From NCBI RefSeq assembly GCF_003056055.1, contig NZ_PYFP01000002.1, positions 1,550,001 through 1,614,000 of the forward strand: a stretch of DNA of 64,000 bases. The letters are read 5' to 3'. Below are positions 38,731 through 48,641 of the stretch, one piece after another. The notes beneath the pieces are model-generated. The model was not told where the DNA came from and made no database searches. It saw only the letters and a program-made list of their open reading frames with translations. Within the stretch, counting starts at the first letter, position 1; each line of letters begins with the position of its first letter. Both the position numbers and the translations under genes were made by a program. The stretch comes from Glaciimonas sp. PCH181. GTDB taxonomy: Bacteria; Pseudomonadota; Gammaproteobacteria; Burkholderiales; Burkholderiaceae_D.

Positions 38731-39765
38731 TCAATAAATGCGATGCACGCTGTAGCCGCGTTGCCGTAACAAGGTCTGCACGCTGTTGGCACCGACCAAA
38801 TGCAGCATGCCGATGCCGGAAAATGTAGTTTCGTTGGCTTCGCCGGTGGTCAGCAGTTTTTCGATCGCATCGGCCAGCGCCGGATTACGTCCGTCTAGTA
38901 ACGCACGCTGAATGAATTTGCCCGTGAAAGTGTCGTCGCTGGTCATCTCTTTCAACAGTTTTTCGAGGCCTTGCAGGTCGCCGCTGCGCCATAAGGTGAC
39001 TAATTGCAGCGCTTTACGGGCGCGGACAGGGTCACGCAAATCGTCTACGGTATCCTGCAAAAACCGATTTTGGTCCGCTATCGATAAGTTGCCTAATAGC
39101 GACAACTGATATTCGACACTTTCCAGGCCGATCAGCGGTTTATGCCGGGTTTGCGCATAGCGTGCCAGATAGTTGTCAACGCCTTGCTCCTTGGGAAAGC
39201 CATGGCGCGCATATTCTTCCGTCGTCAGCACGGTTGCCAGCAGCCACGGTTTCATGCGCACGACATCGGTCGGCTGCATTCTGTATTTTTCCAGTAATTT
39301 GCTGACTTGCTGATGCAATGCTAACGGCATATCCTGCCCAGAAGCGCTGTCATTTGGATACAGCGCATATTCTTGTAGCAGTTGGCTGACCGCCTGCGTA
39401 TCGCTGGCATCGATTTCAATCGCGATGCGTGAGGACTGGCCCAGCGCTGTCATCACCGGCGGTGCGAGCGGGAAAAAATCGGCACTGCCGACGTGGACAG
39501 TGCCGAATAAATAGGCAGTGTGACCGCTGCCTTCAATTTTGAAGAGCGCGCCGCCGCGTCTGACTTCTTTGCTGGTTGGTGTTGCTAGTGCAGCAGATTT
39601 TGCGCCGATGTCTTTTGCCACAGAGGATGCGGCGTAGAGCGCTGCCAACAATAATGGCAGCAATGGCAGTAAATAGCGCGGCGTATGCCGATCATCGCGT
39701 CGTTCGCTCATCCTTTGATGCGTTTTAAACCGATAACGCAAATTGTCTATAATCTGGCGCAGCAC
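38731..39765 (-). CDS. TraB/GumN family protein
   Basis: 344 residues from GTG 39765, chosen because AGGAG lies 5 bases upstream; an internal ATG at 39711 has no suitable site. A signal-anchor or signal peptide (YLLPLLPLLLAALYAASSVA) follows a basic start. The TraB/GumN domain has LFGTVHVGSADFFPL, RMKPWLLATVL, GVDNYLARYA and a C-terminal GIGMLHLVG, with the conserved GTVH and G-x2-HL His residues of this putative metalloprotease fold. Probably periplasmic; function not established. Divergent from the nucleotidase gene. Confidence 0.85.
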   Translation of the reverse strand: MLRQIIDNLRYRFKTHQRMSERRDDRHTPRYLLPLLPLLLAALYAASSVAKDIGAKSAALATPTSKEVRRGGALFKIEGSGHTAYLFGTVHVGSADFFPLAPPVMTALGQSSRIAIEIDASDTQAVSQLLQEYALYPNDSASGQDMPLALHQQVSKLLEKYRMQPTDVVRMKPWLLATVLTTEEYARHGFPKEQGVDNYLARYAQTRHKPLIGLESVEYQLSLLGNLSIADQNRFLQDTVDDLRDPVRARKALQLVTLWRSGDLQGLEKLLKEMTSDDTFTGKFIQRALLDGRNPALADAIEKLLTTGEANETTFSGIGMLHLVGANSVQTLLRQRGYSVHRIY

Positions 39766-39810
39766 GCGTTCTCCTGATGGCTTACATTTTATTAATGGCG
39801 ATAAAACTCT

Positions 39811-40542
39811 GTGACAAATACTACACCGCTCTGGTTATTTGACCTCGATAACACGCTGCACAACGCATCTCACGCGTTTTTTCCGGCAATTAACGAGAAC
39901 ATGAATCGCTTCATTGCACGGGTGTTGGGTGTGGATGGGGTGGACGCCGATGCGGCAACGGTGAACGCTGTGCGTACCGACTATTGGCGACGCTATGGTG
40001 CGACCTTAACCGGCATGGTCAAGCATCACGCGGTACGGCCGGAAGAATTTTTGCGTGAGGCGCATCGCTTTGACGATGTCGCTGGCATGATTCGGGCCGA
40101 ACGCGGTTTGATCAGTTTGCTGAAGCAGTTACCGGGCCGTAAAATTTTGCTGACCAATGCGCCGCAACGTTATTCCAGTCAGGTAATGCGGCATTTGGGT
40201 TTGCATCGCCAGTTTCAGCAACACATTTCGATTGAATCCATGCACGTGCATCGGCAACCGCGTCCTAAACCTTCGCCGCAATTTCTACGTAAATTGATTG
40301 CGCGGCAAGGCGTCGCCGCGCATCGTTGTATTTTGGTTGAGGATACGCTCACTAATCTGAAAAGCGCCAAGCGGATCGGCATGCGTACGGTATGGGTGAC
40401 CGGATATTTGGCCGAAAGCGCCAAAATTCAGTGGCCGGGCCAACAATTGTCGCGTTCAAATATGACAAAGCGCACCCGCTATGTCGATGTCAAAGTAAAA
40501 TCCGTGCGGCGACTGGCAGATAAACTGCATCGGCTACGCTAA
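39811..40542 (+). CDS. Pyrimidine 5'-nucleotidase (HAD superfamily)
   Basis: 243 residues from GTG 39811. HAD motif I is FDLDNTLH (nucleophile Asp and acid Asp), motif II KILLTNAP, motif III Lys in RPKPSP and motif IV VEDTLTNLKSA. This group dephosphorylates pyrimidine nucleotides. In related genomes it precedes slmA, as here; argB, often upstream, is absent and the divergent TraB gene takes its place. Confidence 0.88.
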   Translation: MTNTTPLWLFDLDNTLHNASHAFFPAINENMNRFIARVLGVDGVDADAATVNAVRTDYWRRYGATLTGMVKHHAVRPEEFLREAHRFDDVAGMIRAERGLISLLKQLPGRKILLTNAPQRYSSQVMRHLGLHRQFQQHISIESMHVHRQPRPKPSPQFLRKLIARQGVAAHRCILVEDTLTNLKSAKRIGMRTVWVTGYLAESAKIQWPGQQLSRSNMTKRTRYVDVKVKSVRRLADKLHRLR

Positions 40543-40549
40543 TTTTGAT

Positions 40550-40627
40550 AGGACTGTCGTAAAATCGCCCGGCAGCGAGGATTGTCCTGCCGCGAACCCA
40601 TCCGGGCAGCGCTTTTACGACAGTCCT
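40550..40627. repeat. 78-nt palindromic element with 15-bp terminal inverted repeats
   Basis: AGGACTGTCGTAAAA (40550-40564) and TTTTACGACAGTCCT (40613-40627) are perfect inverted repeats. Inside, GCCCGG (40567-40572) pairs with CCGGGC (40602-40607), and GGCAG (40571-40575) can pair with CTGCC (40587-40591), so the whole forms a branched hairpin. It fills almost all of the space between the nucleotidase and slmA. No U run, no clear target-site duplication. Could be a small mobile repeat or an mRNA structure. Confidence 0.7.
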
Positions 40628-40658
40628 GTTTCAACAGATCACTGACTGATAACACGAT

Positions 40659-41234
40659 ATGGCAACAATTAAACCTGGCGAACGTAAGCTACAGATTCTT
40701 CAAACGTTGGCGAGAATGCTCGAACAACCCAAAGGTGAAAAGATCACCACTGCGGCTTTGGCAGCCCGGCTAGAGGTGTCGGAAGCGGCGCTATATCGCC
40801 ATTTCGCCAGCAAAGCGCAGATGTTCGAAGGATTGATCGAATTTATCGAGTCCAGCGTTTTCGGTCTGATCAATCAAATTACCGAGCAGCAGGAAAAAGG
40901 ATTGTTGCAGGCGCAGGCAGTGGCGATGATGTTGTTGAATTTTGCCGAGCGTAATCCCGGCATGACCCGCGTCATCATTGGCGAGGCGCTGGTGAATGAG
41001 GACGAGCGCCTGCAATTGCGCATGAATCAATTTGTCGATCGGGTTGAGCTGGCGCTGAAGCAATCGTTGCGCATCGCCGCCAGCCAGGGTGAGACTAACG
41101 AGCAAGAGGCGACTATCCGTGCCAATATACTGACCAGTTTTGTGCTGGGGCGCTGGCAGCGGTTTGCCAAGACGCGATTTCAGCAAAAGCCGTGCGACGA
41201 CGCGGCGCAGCAAATTGCCTTGATTCTGGTGTAA
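40659..41234 (+). CDS. slmA: Nucleoid occlusion factor SlmA (TetR family)
   Basis: 191 residues. The TetR helix-turn-helix is ITTAALAARLEVSEAALYRHF, and the SlmA-specific core follows (SKAQMFEGLIEFIESSVF, RNPGMTRVIIGEAL). It binds specific chromosomal sites and blocks FtsZ assembly over the nucleoid. Close resemblance to E. coli SlmA through the helix-turn-helix and LIEFIE block makes this firm rather than a generic TetR. Confidence 0.93.
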   Translation: MATIKPGERKLQILQTLARMLEQPKGEKITTAALAARLEVSEAALYRHFASKAQMFEGLIEFIESSVFGLINQITEQQEKGLLQAQAVAMMLLNFAERNPGMTRVIIGEALVNEDERLQLRMNQFVDRVELALKQSLRIAASQGETNEQEATIRANILTSFVLGRWQRFAKTRFQQKPCDDAAQQIALILV

Positions 41235-41335
41235 TGAAACGCTTACGGGCTAACAAACTTAAAAGTGCAGCAGCACAACCCAATATTGTCATAACGGCGT
41301 TATAAAAAAAGCCGATCATTTACAGGAGTCTTTAC

Positions 41336-42508
41336 ATGAAAAAATTAGGATTAAACGTTGCTCTTTCCGCCGCTGTTGCCCTGACCTTGAGTGTTAGCGT
41401 CACCAGTGCGATGGCCCAGATCAAAGTTGGTGTCAGCGTATCGGCGACCGGCCCTGCTGCGTCGTTGGGTATTCCGGAAAAAAATACATTCGCGCTGTTG
41501 CCGAAAGAGATTGCCGGTCAAAAAGTCGAATATATCGTGCTCGATGATGCGACCGATACCACGACCGCCGTCAAGAATGCCCGCAAACTGGTGACCGAAG
41601 ATAAGGTCGATTTGTTGGTTGGATCGACCACGACACCGAATTCGCTGGCAATGAGCGATGTCGCTGCTGAGTCTGGTACGCCGCTGATTTCGATGGCCGC
41701 TTCGGCCTCATTGGTGGAACCGGTTGATGCCAAGCGTCACTGGATATTTAAATCGCCGCAAAACGATTCGCACATGGCGAGCGCGATTGTTGCGCACATG
41801 GCGGACGCTGGCGTAAAAACCGTGGGTTTCATTGGGTTTTCTGATGCCTATGGCGAAGGTTGGTATCGTGAATTTGCCAAATTCGCAGACATCCGCAAGA
41901 TTAAGATCGTTGCCAATGAACGTTTTTCTCGTCCGGATACGTCGGTCACCGGTCAAGTTCTGAAAATCCTCAGCGCCAATCCAGATGCGGTATTGATTGC
42001 CGGTGCAGGCACGCCAGCAGCGCTGCCACAAAAAACACTAAAAGAGCGCGGTTATAAAGGCAAAATCTATCAAACGCATGGTGTTGCCAACAACGATTTC
42101 CTGCGCGTTTGCGGCAAGGATTGCGAAGGTACTTTCTTGCCAGCAGGACCGTTGCTGGTGGCAGAACAACTGCCTGACAGCAATCCAGTTAAGAAATCGG
42201 CAATGGCGTATCGCGCCGCTTATGAAAAAGCCTATGGCGTCGGCAGTGTTTCGACCTTTGGCGGTCATGCCTGGGATGCCGGTCAGTTGTTAGCAGCGGC
42301 AACACCTGCTGCACTTAAAAAAGGCAAACCCGGTACGAAAGAATTCCGCGCTGCTTTGCGTGATGGCATTGAAGCTATCAAGAATTTGCCGGTCTCGCAC
42401 GGTATCGTCAACATGAGCCCGACCGATCACGTTGGTTACGACCAACGTTCACGCGTAATGGTGGAAGTGGTCGGCGGCAAATGGAAATTGCTGGGCGCTG
42501 CCAAGTAA
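41336..42508 (+). CDS. livK: Branched-chain amino acid ABC transporter substrate-binding protein
   Basis: 390 residues; RBS CAGGAG 8 bases upstream of the ATG. Signal peptide (LNVALSAAVALTLSVSVTSAMAQ). The mature domain is a Leu/Ile/Val-type binding protein (IKVGVSVSATGPAASLG, VEYIVLDDATDTTTAVKNAR, GSTTTPNSLAMSDVAAE). It delivers the ligand to LivH/LivM. First gene of a five-domain transporter operon. The ligand could be branched-chain amino acids or another compound of this large family. Confidence 0.9.
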   Translation: MKKLGLNVALSAAVALTLSVSVTSAMAQIKVGVSVSATGPAASLGIPEKNTFALLPKEIAGQKVEYIVLDDATDTTTAVKNARKLVTEDKVDLLVGSTTTPNSLAMSDVAAESGTPLISMAASASLVEPVDAKRHWIFKSPQNDSHMASAIVAHMADAGVKTVGFIGFSDAYGEGWYREFAKFADIRKIKIVANERFSRPDTSVTGQVLKILSANPDAVLIAGAGTPAALPQKTLKERGYKGKIYQTHGVANNDFLRVCGKDCEGTFLPAGPLLVAEQLPDSNPVKKSAMAYRAAYEKAYGVGSVSTFGGHAWDAGQLLAAATPAALKKGKPGTKEFRAALRDGIEAIKNLPVSHGIVNMSPTDHVGYDQRSRVMVEVVGGKWKLLGAAK

Positions 42509-42545
42509 GCATTGCTTGCCTGTTGCTGAAGGTTGAAGGCTTAGG

Positions 42546-42582
42546 GCGAATGTCACGCAGCAAAGTTGTGCGCGGCATTCGC
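42546..42582 (+). other. Hairpin after livK
   Basis: GCGAATG (42546-42552) pairs with CATTCGC (42576-42582), with inner CGCA/TGCG pairs. No U run. Lies between the binding-protein gene and the permease gene and may stabilise livK mRNA. Confidence 0.45.
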
Positions 42583-42673
42583 TATCTCTCCTATTTTTGA
42601 AATAGTTTTAGTCATTTGTTTGTTGCCGCTGACCGGAATTCCGGGACCAGCGGCAATCTCATTTTGGGCCGCT

Positions 42674-43729
42674 ATGGACACCTCTATTGCCGTCATCCTC
42701 GCACAGGATGGCATTACCAGCGGCGCGATTTATGCGTTGCTGGCACTGGCGTTAGTGCTGGTATTTTCAGTTACGCGCGTGATTTTTATACCGCAGGGCG
42801 AGTTCGTCGCCTTCGGCGCGTTGACCATGGCGGCGTTACAGGCCGATCGGTTTCCGCTCTCCGCAACATTGTTGGTCGTGCTCGGAATATTGAGTTTTGT
42901 GCAGGAAACCTGGTCGATCCTGAGTACGCCTGAATCGCGTCTGGGCGCAGTGCGCAGTATTGCGCTGGCGGGTCTGAAATTTATACTGCTGCCGTTGGCG
43001 ATCTATGCGCTGACGCGCTACTACGGTCACGCCAGTTTGCCGATGGCGTTACAAGTTTTGCTGACGTTGCTGATTGTGGTGCCGATGGGACCGATGATTT
43101 ATCGATTGGCGTTTCAACCGTTGGCTGAAGCCAGTACGCTGGTGTTGCTGATCGTTGCGGTCGCCGTACATTACGCGTTGATCGGGATCGGCCTGCTGAT
43201 GTTTGGCGCTGAGGGTTCGCGCACATTGCCATTTTCGGATGCGCGCATGGATATCGGCGGGCTGGCGATTACAGGGCAAAGCGTGGTCATCATCAGCGTT
43301 TCTATCGTGCTGATTTTGGCGCTGTATCTGTATTTCGAACGGACTTTATCCGGTAAAGCGCTGCGGGCGACGGCAGTGAACCGACTCGGCGCACGTCTGG
43401 TCGGGATCGGTACTACGCAAGCAGGGCGCATGGCCTTTACATTGGCGGCGGCATTAGGCGCATTGTGCGGCGTATTGATCGGGCCGCTGACGACGGTGTA
43501 CTACGACAGTGGATTTTTGATCGGATTGAAGGGCTTTGTCGGCGCCATTATTGGCGGCCTTGGCAGCTATCCGATTGCCGCCGCCGGTGCATTGCTGGTC
43601 GGTTTGCTGGAATCGTATTCGTCTTTCTGGGCCAGCGCATTCAAAGAAGTCATCGTGTTTACGTTGATCATTCCGGTGCTGTTATGGCGCTCGCTGACTA
43701 GCAAGCACGTGGACGAGGGAGATCAATAA
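42674..43729 (+). CDS. livH: Branched-chain amino acid ABC transporter permease LivH
   Basis: 351 residues from ATG 42674 ([20 protein letters not shown]); the frame is open to a GTG at 42566 and the ribosome site is weak, so the start is uncertain. Eight or so membrane segments; LivH hallmarks are [21 protein letters not shown] and the late [20 protein letters not shown] loop for the ATPase. The TAA stop overlaps the next ATG as TAATG. Confidence 0.92.
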   Translation: MDTSIAVILAQDGITSGAIYALLALALVLVFSVTRVIFIPQGEFVAFGALTMAALQADRFPLSATLLVVLGILSFVQETWSILSTPESRLGAVRSIALAGLKFILLPLAIYALTRYYGHASLPMALQVLLTLLIVVPMGPMIYRLAFQPLAEASTLVLLIVAVAVHYALIGIGLLMFGAEGSRTLPFSDARMDIGGLAITGQSVVIISVSIVLILALYLYFERTLSGKALRATAVNRLGARLVGIGTTQAGRMAFTLAAALGALCGVLIGPLTTVYYDSGFLIGLKGFVGAIIGGLGSYPIAAAGALLVGLLESYSSFWASAFKEVIVFTLIIPVLLWRSLTSKHVDEGDQ

Positions 43730-45549
43730 TGCGCGCTTTTTTACGGCCTTTGATGGCATCGCAGACCTTCGTACTTTTGATCATTTTTCTGGTGATCGTG
43801 GCGTTGCTACCGGTTTTGCCAACACCCGAATATTGGATTACGTTAGCCAACTATATTGGCTTGTACGCCATTGTTGCATTGGGATTGGTGCTGCTGACCG
43901 GTATCGGTGGCTTGACCTCTTTCGGGCAGGCGGCTTTTGTCGGACTTGGCGCGTATTCCACGGCTTATCTCAGTACCCGATTTGGCATTTCGCCTTGGTT
44001 CGGATTACTGGTCGGCTTAGGCGTGACGATGATTGCAGCTTTCAGCATCGGCGCGATTACCATGCGTTTGTCAGGTCATTATTTGCCGCTTGGGACTATT
44101 GCATGGGCATTGTCGCTGTTCTATTTATTCGGCAATCTGGATTTTCTGGGGAAGTACGACGGCCTCAATGGGATTCCTTCGATAGACCTCTTTGGCATCA
44201 CCCTCGATAGTGGCCGCAAGATGTATTACCTGATCTGGGCGATGTTGCTGGTCGCGCTGTTGGGTATGCAGAATTTGTTGAATTCGCGATTGGGGCGGGC
44301 GATTCGGGCATTGAATGGCGGCGGCGTCATGGCTGAAGCGATGGGCGTCAATACGGCTTGGGTCAAGATCGTGATTTTTGTGTTGGCAGCTTTGCTGGCA
44401 AGCGTTTCCGGCTGGCTGTATGCGCACTTGCAACGTGCGGTCAATCCAACCCCGTTTGGCCTGAATGCCGGTATCGAATATTTGTTCATGGCCGTGGTCG
44501 GCGGCGCTGGTTATGTCTGGGGCGCGATTCTCGGCTCGACTTTGCTGACGCTGTTGAAGGATCAGTTGCAATCGTGGTTGCCTAAATTGCTAGGATCGAA
44601 TGGCAATTTTGAAACCATCGTTTTTGGCCTTTTGATGGTGCTGTTGTTGCAGCGTGCACGTGAAGGTCTATGGCCTTATCTGCGCAAATTGCGTCCGGCT
44701 AAACAGCATGCTGTCGCGCCGGAGACTGCGCCAGCATTGGCGATGCGGGTCAAACCGCCGCACGGTGAAATCGTCTTGGAAATCGCCCAGGCACGTAAGG
44801 AATTCGGCGGTCTGGTCGCGGTGAATGACATCGGTTTCAACGTTGCGGCGGCAGAGATTGTCGGCCTGATCGGCCCCAACGGTGCGGGTAAATCAACCAT
44901 GTTTAACCTCATCACCGGGGTGTTGCCATTGACCAGCGGCTCGGTCAAATTTCGTAGCGACGGCGTGTTGCAGCAAATAGCCGGTTTGCCATCCCGTCAG
45001 ATCGTACGTCGCGGGATTGCGCGCACCTTTCAGCATGTACGCTTATTGCCGACGATGACGGTGCTGGAAAACGCCGCAATCGGCGCGCATTTACGTGGAA
45101 AATATGGCGATGTTGCGGGCGTGGCAAGCGGTTTGTTGCGCCTGAATAAAGCAGAAGAAAACGCGTTATTGTTTGAGGCAAAAGTCCAGCTCGAACGTGT
45201 TGGTCTGGGTGGATTGATGTACGAAGAAGCGGGCAGTCTGGCGTTGGGCCAGCAACGGATATTGGAGATCGCCCGGGCGCTGTGCTGCGATCCGACGTTG
45301 TTGCTGCTCGATGAACCGGCTGCGGGTTTGCGCTATCAGGAAAAGCAGGCGCTTGCCGCTTTGCTGCGCAAACTAAAAGCGGAAGGGATGAGTATCTTGC
45401 TGGTTGAGCATGATATGGATTTTGTGATGACGCTGACTGACCGTCTGGTGGTGATGGAATTTGGCACCAAGATTGCCGAAGGCTTGCCAGCAGAAGTGCA
45501 GCAACATCCTGCGGTGCTGGACGCTTATCTGGGAGGCATCGATGATTGA
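43729..45549 (+). CDS. livM: Fused LivM permease / LivG ATP-binding protein
   Basis: 606 residues. Residues about 1-325 are a LivM-type permease ([23 protein letters not shown] pattern, [15 protein letters not shown]); residues about 345-606 are the LivG ATPase with Walker [13 protein letters not shown], signature [15 protein letters not shown] and Walker [13 protein letters not shown] single continuous frame with no stop between the two domains, a fusion known in Burkholderiales. Starts in a TAATG overlap with livH; ends overlapping livF by 8 bp. Confidence 0.93.
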   Translation: MRAFLRPLMASQTFVLLIIFLVIVALLPVLPTPEYWITLANYIGLYAIVALGLVLLTGIGGLTSFGQAAFVGLGAYSTAYLSTRFGISPWFGLLVGLGVTMIAAFSIGAITMRLSGHYLPLGTIAWALSLFYLFGNLDFLGKYDGLNGIPSIDLFGITLDSGRKMYYLIWAMLLVALLGMQNLLNSRLGRAIRALNGGGVMAEAMGVNTAWVKIVIFVLAALLASVSGWLYAHLQRAVNPTPFGLNAGIEYLFMAVVGGAGYVWGAILGSTLLTLLKDQLQSWLPKLLGSNGNFETIVFGLLMVLLLQRAREGLWPYLRKLRPAKQHAVAPETAPALAMRVKPPHGEIVLEIAQARKEFGGLVAVNDIGFNVAAAEIVGLIGPNGAGKSTMFNLITGVLPLTSGSVKFRSDGVLQQIAGLPSRQIVRRGIARTFQHVRLLPTMTVLENAAIGAHLRGKYGDVAGVASGLLRLNKAEENALLFEAKVQLERVGLGGLMYEEAGSLALGQQRILEIARALCCDPTLLLLDEPAAGLRYQEKQALAALLRKLKAEGMSILLVEHDMDFVMTLTDRLVVMEFGTKIAEGLPAEVQQHPAVLDAYLGGIDD

Positions 45550-46309
45550 TAGTACGAATAACTCAGCGACACCGGTATTGGAAGTCACCGATTTGCACGT
45601 CGCTTACGGCAAGGTCGAAGCGTTGCACGGCGCGACATTGCAAGTCGGCGCAGGTCAGATAGTGACCGTCATCGGCCCCAACGGCGCGGGCAAATCGACA
45701 ATGCTGAATGCGATTGCCGGAGCCATGCCGAACAATGGCGGTGCGCGCGGCAAAGTGCGCTTGCTAGGCCATGATATGCAGGGCGTGCCGATCGAGGCGC
45801 GGGTTGCACGCGGCATGAGTCTGGTGCCTGAAAAGCGTGAGTTATTTGCCAGCATGAGCGTAGAAGATAATCTGTTGCTTGGCAGCTATCGGCGTTACAA
45901 AGCACGCGAGCGAAATTATGCCGATCAGTTGCCGGTGGTCTACGATCTGTTCCCGCGTTTGCAAGAGCGGCGCAAACAACAAGCCGGTACGTTGTCCGGC
46001 GGTGAGCGTCAAATGCTGGCGGTAGGGCGCGCGTTGATGGCTAAGCCGCAACTATTGATGCTGGATGAGCCCAGCCTCGGTCTGGCACCGCTTATCGTCA
46101 AAGAAATTTTCCACATTATCGTACGGCTTAAACAAACCGGTGTCGCGATTCTGCTGGTTGAGCAAAACGCTCGTGCGGCCTTGCAGGTAGCGGACTATGC
46201 CTATGTGTTGGAAACCGGCGATATGGTCATGCAGGGTCCGGCCTCGCAATTGGCCTGTGATCCTAAGGTCATTGCTGCGTATTTGGGATTGGCGAAAAAG
46301 GCTGGCTAG
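45542..46309 (+). CDS. livF: Branched-chain amino acid ABC transporter ATP-binding protein LivF
   Basis: 255 residues from ATG 45542. LivF pattern: [16 protein letters not shown], Walker [32 protein letters not shown], signature [15 protein letters not shown], Walker [14 protein letters not shown]. It pairs with the LivG domain to drive transport. The 8-bp overlap with livMG implies coupling. No terminator was seen after it. Confidence 0.93.
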   Translation: MIDSTNNSATPVLEVTDLHVAYGKVEALHGATLQVGAGQIVTVIGPNGAGKSTMLNAIAGAMPNNGGARGKVRLLGHDMQGVPIEARVARGMSLVPEKRELFASMSVEDNLLLGSYRRYKARERNYADQLPVVYDLFPRLQERRKQQAGTLSGGERQMLAVGRALMAKPQLLMLDEPSLGLAPLIVKEIFHIIVRLKQTGVAILLVEQNARAALQVADYAYVLETGDMVMQGPASQLACDPKVIAAYLGLAKKAG

Positions 46310-46451
46310 TACTGACGAGCGGCAGCAAACCGGCTGACTCGCGCGAAATACCGGGCTGGTCGCAAATTTACAACGGCGCTGCAGCAATCCGGCAAATATG
46401 ATAAATTCTGTTTTCGGCTGGGCGTTGTACTTAATACACGGACAGCCGAAT

Positions 46452-46616
46452 ACGTTCTCAGGGCGGGGCGAAATTCCCCTCCGGCGGTAATGGCACGCAA
46501 TGTGTCTAGCCCGCGAGCGCTTGTTGTGAGGCCGGTAGTTTGGCTTCACTAGCGAGGTCAGCAGACTCGGTGTGATTCCGAGGCCGACGGTTATAGTCCG
46601 GATAAAGAGAGAGCGG
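46452..46616 (+). promoter_or_regulatory. FMN riboswitch (RFN element)
   Basis: All conserved blocks are readable: TTCTCAGGGCGGGG near 46455, AAATTCCCCTCCGGCGGTAATG, the variable arm, AGCCCGCGAGCG, the GTCAGCAGA segment, CCGAGGCCGACGGTTATAGTCCGGAT and the closing GAAGAGA-like end near 46612. It senses FMN and represses riboflavin synthesis genes. The downstream gene is a lumazine synthase, the expected target. Confidence 0.94.
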
Positions 46617-46718
46617 GATGCAGTTAAGAATTGGAACGAAATCTGTGGTCAAGTCTGGTGTTAATGTTGGCTTTGGTTGGATTTAAGCATGTTGATGGCA
46701 GCGTTGTAAGCGATGTAG

Positions 46719-47369
<651 letters not shown>

Positions 47370-47434
47370 TCAAGATTCCACGATGTTCTTGATGAGAGCC
47401 GTGTGTATTTAAAACGGTTGGTGCTCTGTGGAGA

Positions 47435-47650
47435 GTTGTCGGGGGCGGCCCGACAGCCGGTCACTTTTTCTTGCTTCAGATAGGCGGCCCCGCAGAAACC
47501 GCAACCAAAAAGAAGGCGACCGGGGGTGTCTCTGCCCTTCGGGTCCCCAAATGTCTCAGGCGTTTGTCGGGTCGAGAAACCAACTCGCTACGCTCAAACA
47601 TGTTTCCCGATAAACCCCTGAAACATTTGGCAGTGCTACATGCCGGGGTA
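47435..47650. repeat. Dispersed intergenic repeat-like sequence
   Basis: The 405-bp gap from 47370 to 47774 holds no supported gene. It contains CCGGTCACTTTTTCTT (47457-47472) and AAAAAGAAGGCGACCGG (47507-47523), an imperfect inverted repeat, followed by GTGTCTCTGCCCTTCGGGT and a GTTTGTCGGGTCG segment. I recall this pattern as a multi-copy intergenic element in Oxalobacteraceae and relatives that is often mis-called as short genes. Only one copy is in this window, so the repeat status is from memory. Confidence 0.5.
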
Positions 47651-47774
47651 CGTCAACTGCCACGGCCATGTCCACTTCAAAAAGAGCGTCAACGTCAAAT
47701 TTGGCTGCGCCCGCAATGTCAACAGCCTTGGTGTTTGGAAGTTATTTGGAAAAAACAATAATCTTCATTTAAAT

Positions 47775-48524
47775 TTAATGCTCTCCACAAACCTGGCAAT
47801 TCCCATCCCGCGGCAGACTAATCCGCATCCATTCCATCGTGCGCGCATCCAGCATCAATAATTGTCCTGCCAGCGAAGTACCAATCCCAATCAGCAACTT
47901 TAACGCTTCAGCGGCTTGCATGCTGCCGATAATGCCCACTAGTGGGGCGAAGACGCCCATGGTGGCGCAGTTTATTTCTTCAAATTCACGATCCGGTGGG
48001 AACAGGCAGGCGTAACAAGGCGAGGTTGGTGAGCGTGGGTCGAATACGCTTATCTGGCCGTCGAATTGAATTGCTGCGCCGGATACTAGCGGGACTTTGT
48101 GCGTCACGCAGGCCAGATTGACGGCGTGGCGCGTGTTGAAATTGTCGCTGCAATCAAGTACGACGTCTGCGTTGGCAACCAAGGCGTTCAGGCGGGTTTG
48201 ATCGGCGCGTTCGGCGATGCAGATGATGTTGAGGCCGGGGTTGATTTGGGTTAGCGCAGTTTTGCCCGATTGGACTTTTAGTTGGCCCACACGGTCGCTG
48301 GTGTGCAGGATTTGGCGCTGTAAATTAGTCAGGTCTACGGTGTCATCATCGACTAGCGTAATGGTGCCGACGCCAGCGGAAGCCAGGTATAGCGCGGCTG
48401 GTGAGCCTAAACCACCTGCGCCGATAATCAACGCGTGTGATGCCAGCAGTTTTTCCTGACCGTGGATGTCGATGTCGTCTAACAAGATATGACGTGAGTA
48501 GCGTAGCAGCTGTTGATCGTCCAT
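47775..48524 (-). CDS. moeB: Molybdopterin-synthase adenylyltransferase MoeB/ThiF
   Basis: 249 residues from ATG 48524; a GTG four codons upstream is an alternative. E1-like fold: GAGGLGSPAALYLASAGVG, DDDTVDLTNLQRQ, CSDNFNTRH and two zinc CxxC pairs (CYAC and CQVC). It adenylates the C-terminus of a ubiquitin-like sulfur carrier (MoaD or ThiS). Last gene of the gpmA-envC-ctpA direction, but separated from ctpA by a terminator. MoaD/ThiS specificity is not resolved. Confidence 0.9.
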   Translation of the reverse strand: MDDQQLLRYSRHILLDDIDIHGQEKLLASHALIIGAGGLGSPAALYLASAGVGTITLVDDDTVDLTNLQRQILHTSDRVGQLKVQSGKTALTQINPGLNIICIAERADQTRLNALVANADVVLDCSDNFNTRHAVNLACVTHKVPLVSGAAIQFDGQISVFDPRSPTSPCYACLFPPDREFEEINCATMGVFAPLVGIIGSMQAAEALKLLIGIGTSLAGQLLMLDARTMEWMRISLPRDGNCQVCGEH

Positions 48525-48560
48525 GGTATCGCGCACAAATATGACTATAAAAAAGGAATA

Positions 48561-48591
48561 AAAAAAGCCGCATCAAGATTGATGCGGCTTT
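48561..48591 (-). terminator. Terminator of the gpmA-envC-ctpA transcript
   Basis: Stem AAGCCGCATCAA / TTGATGCGGCTT with loop GAT; six A on the plus strand become a U run after the stem on the minus strand. Lies between ctpA and moeB. Confidence 0.8.
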
Positions 48592-48641
48592 AGCGGGAGT
48601 TTAGTGCGGGCTACAACAAACGCTTAAGCCGATTATTTTGC

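Noticed and set aside
47428..47761. Overlapping short open frames that look like small basic proteins
   Set aside because: They lie in repeat-like GC-rich text, overlap each other in several frames and have no ribosome site; best read as non-coding.
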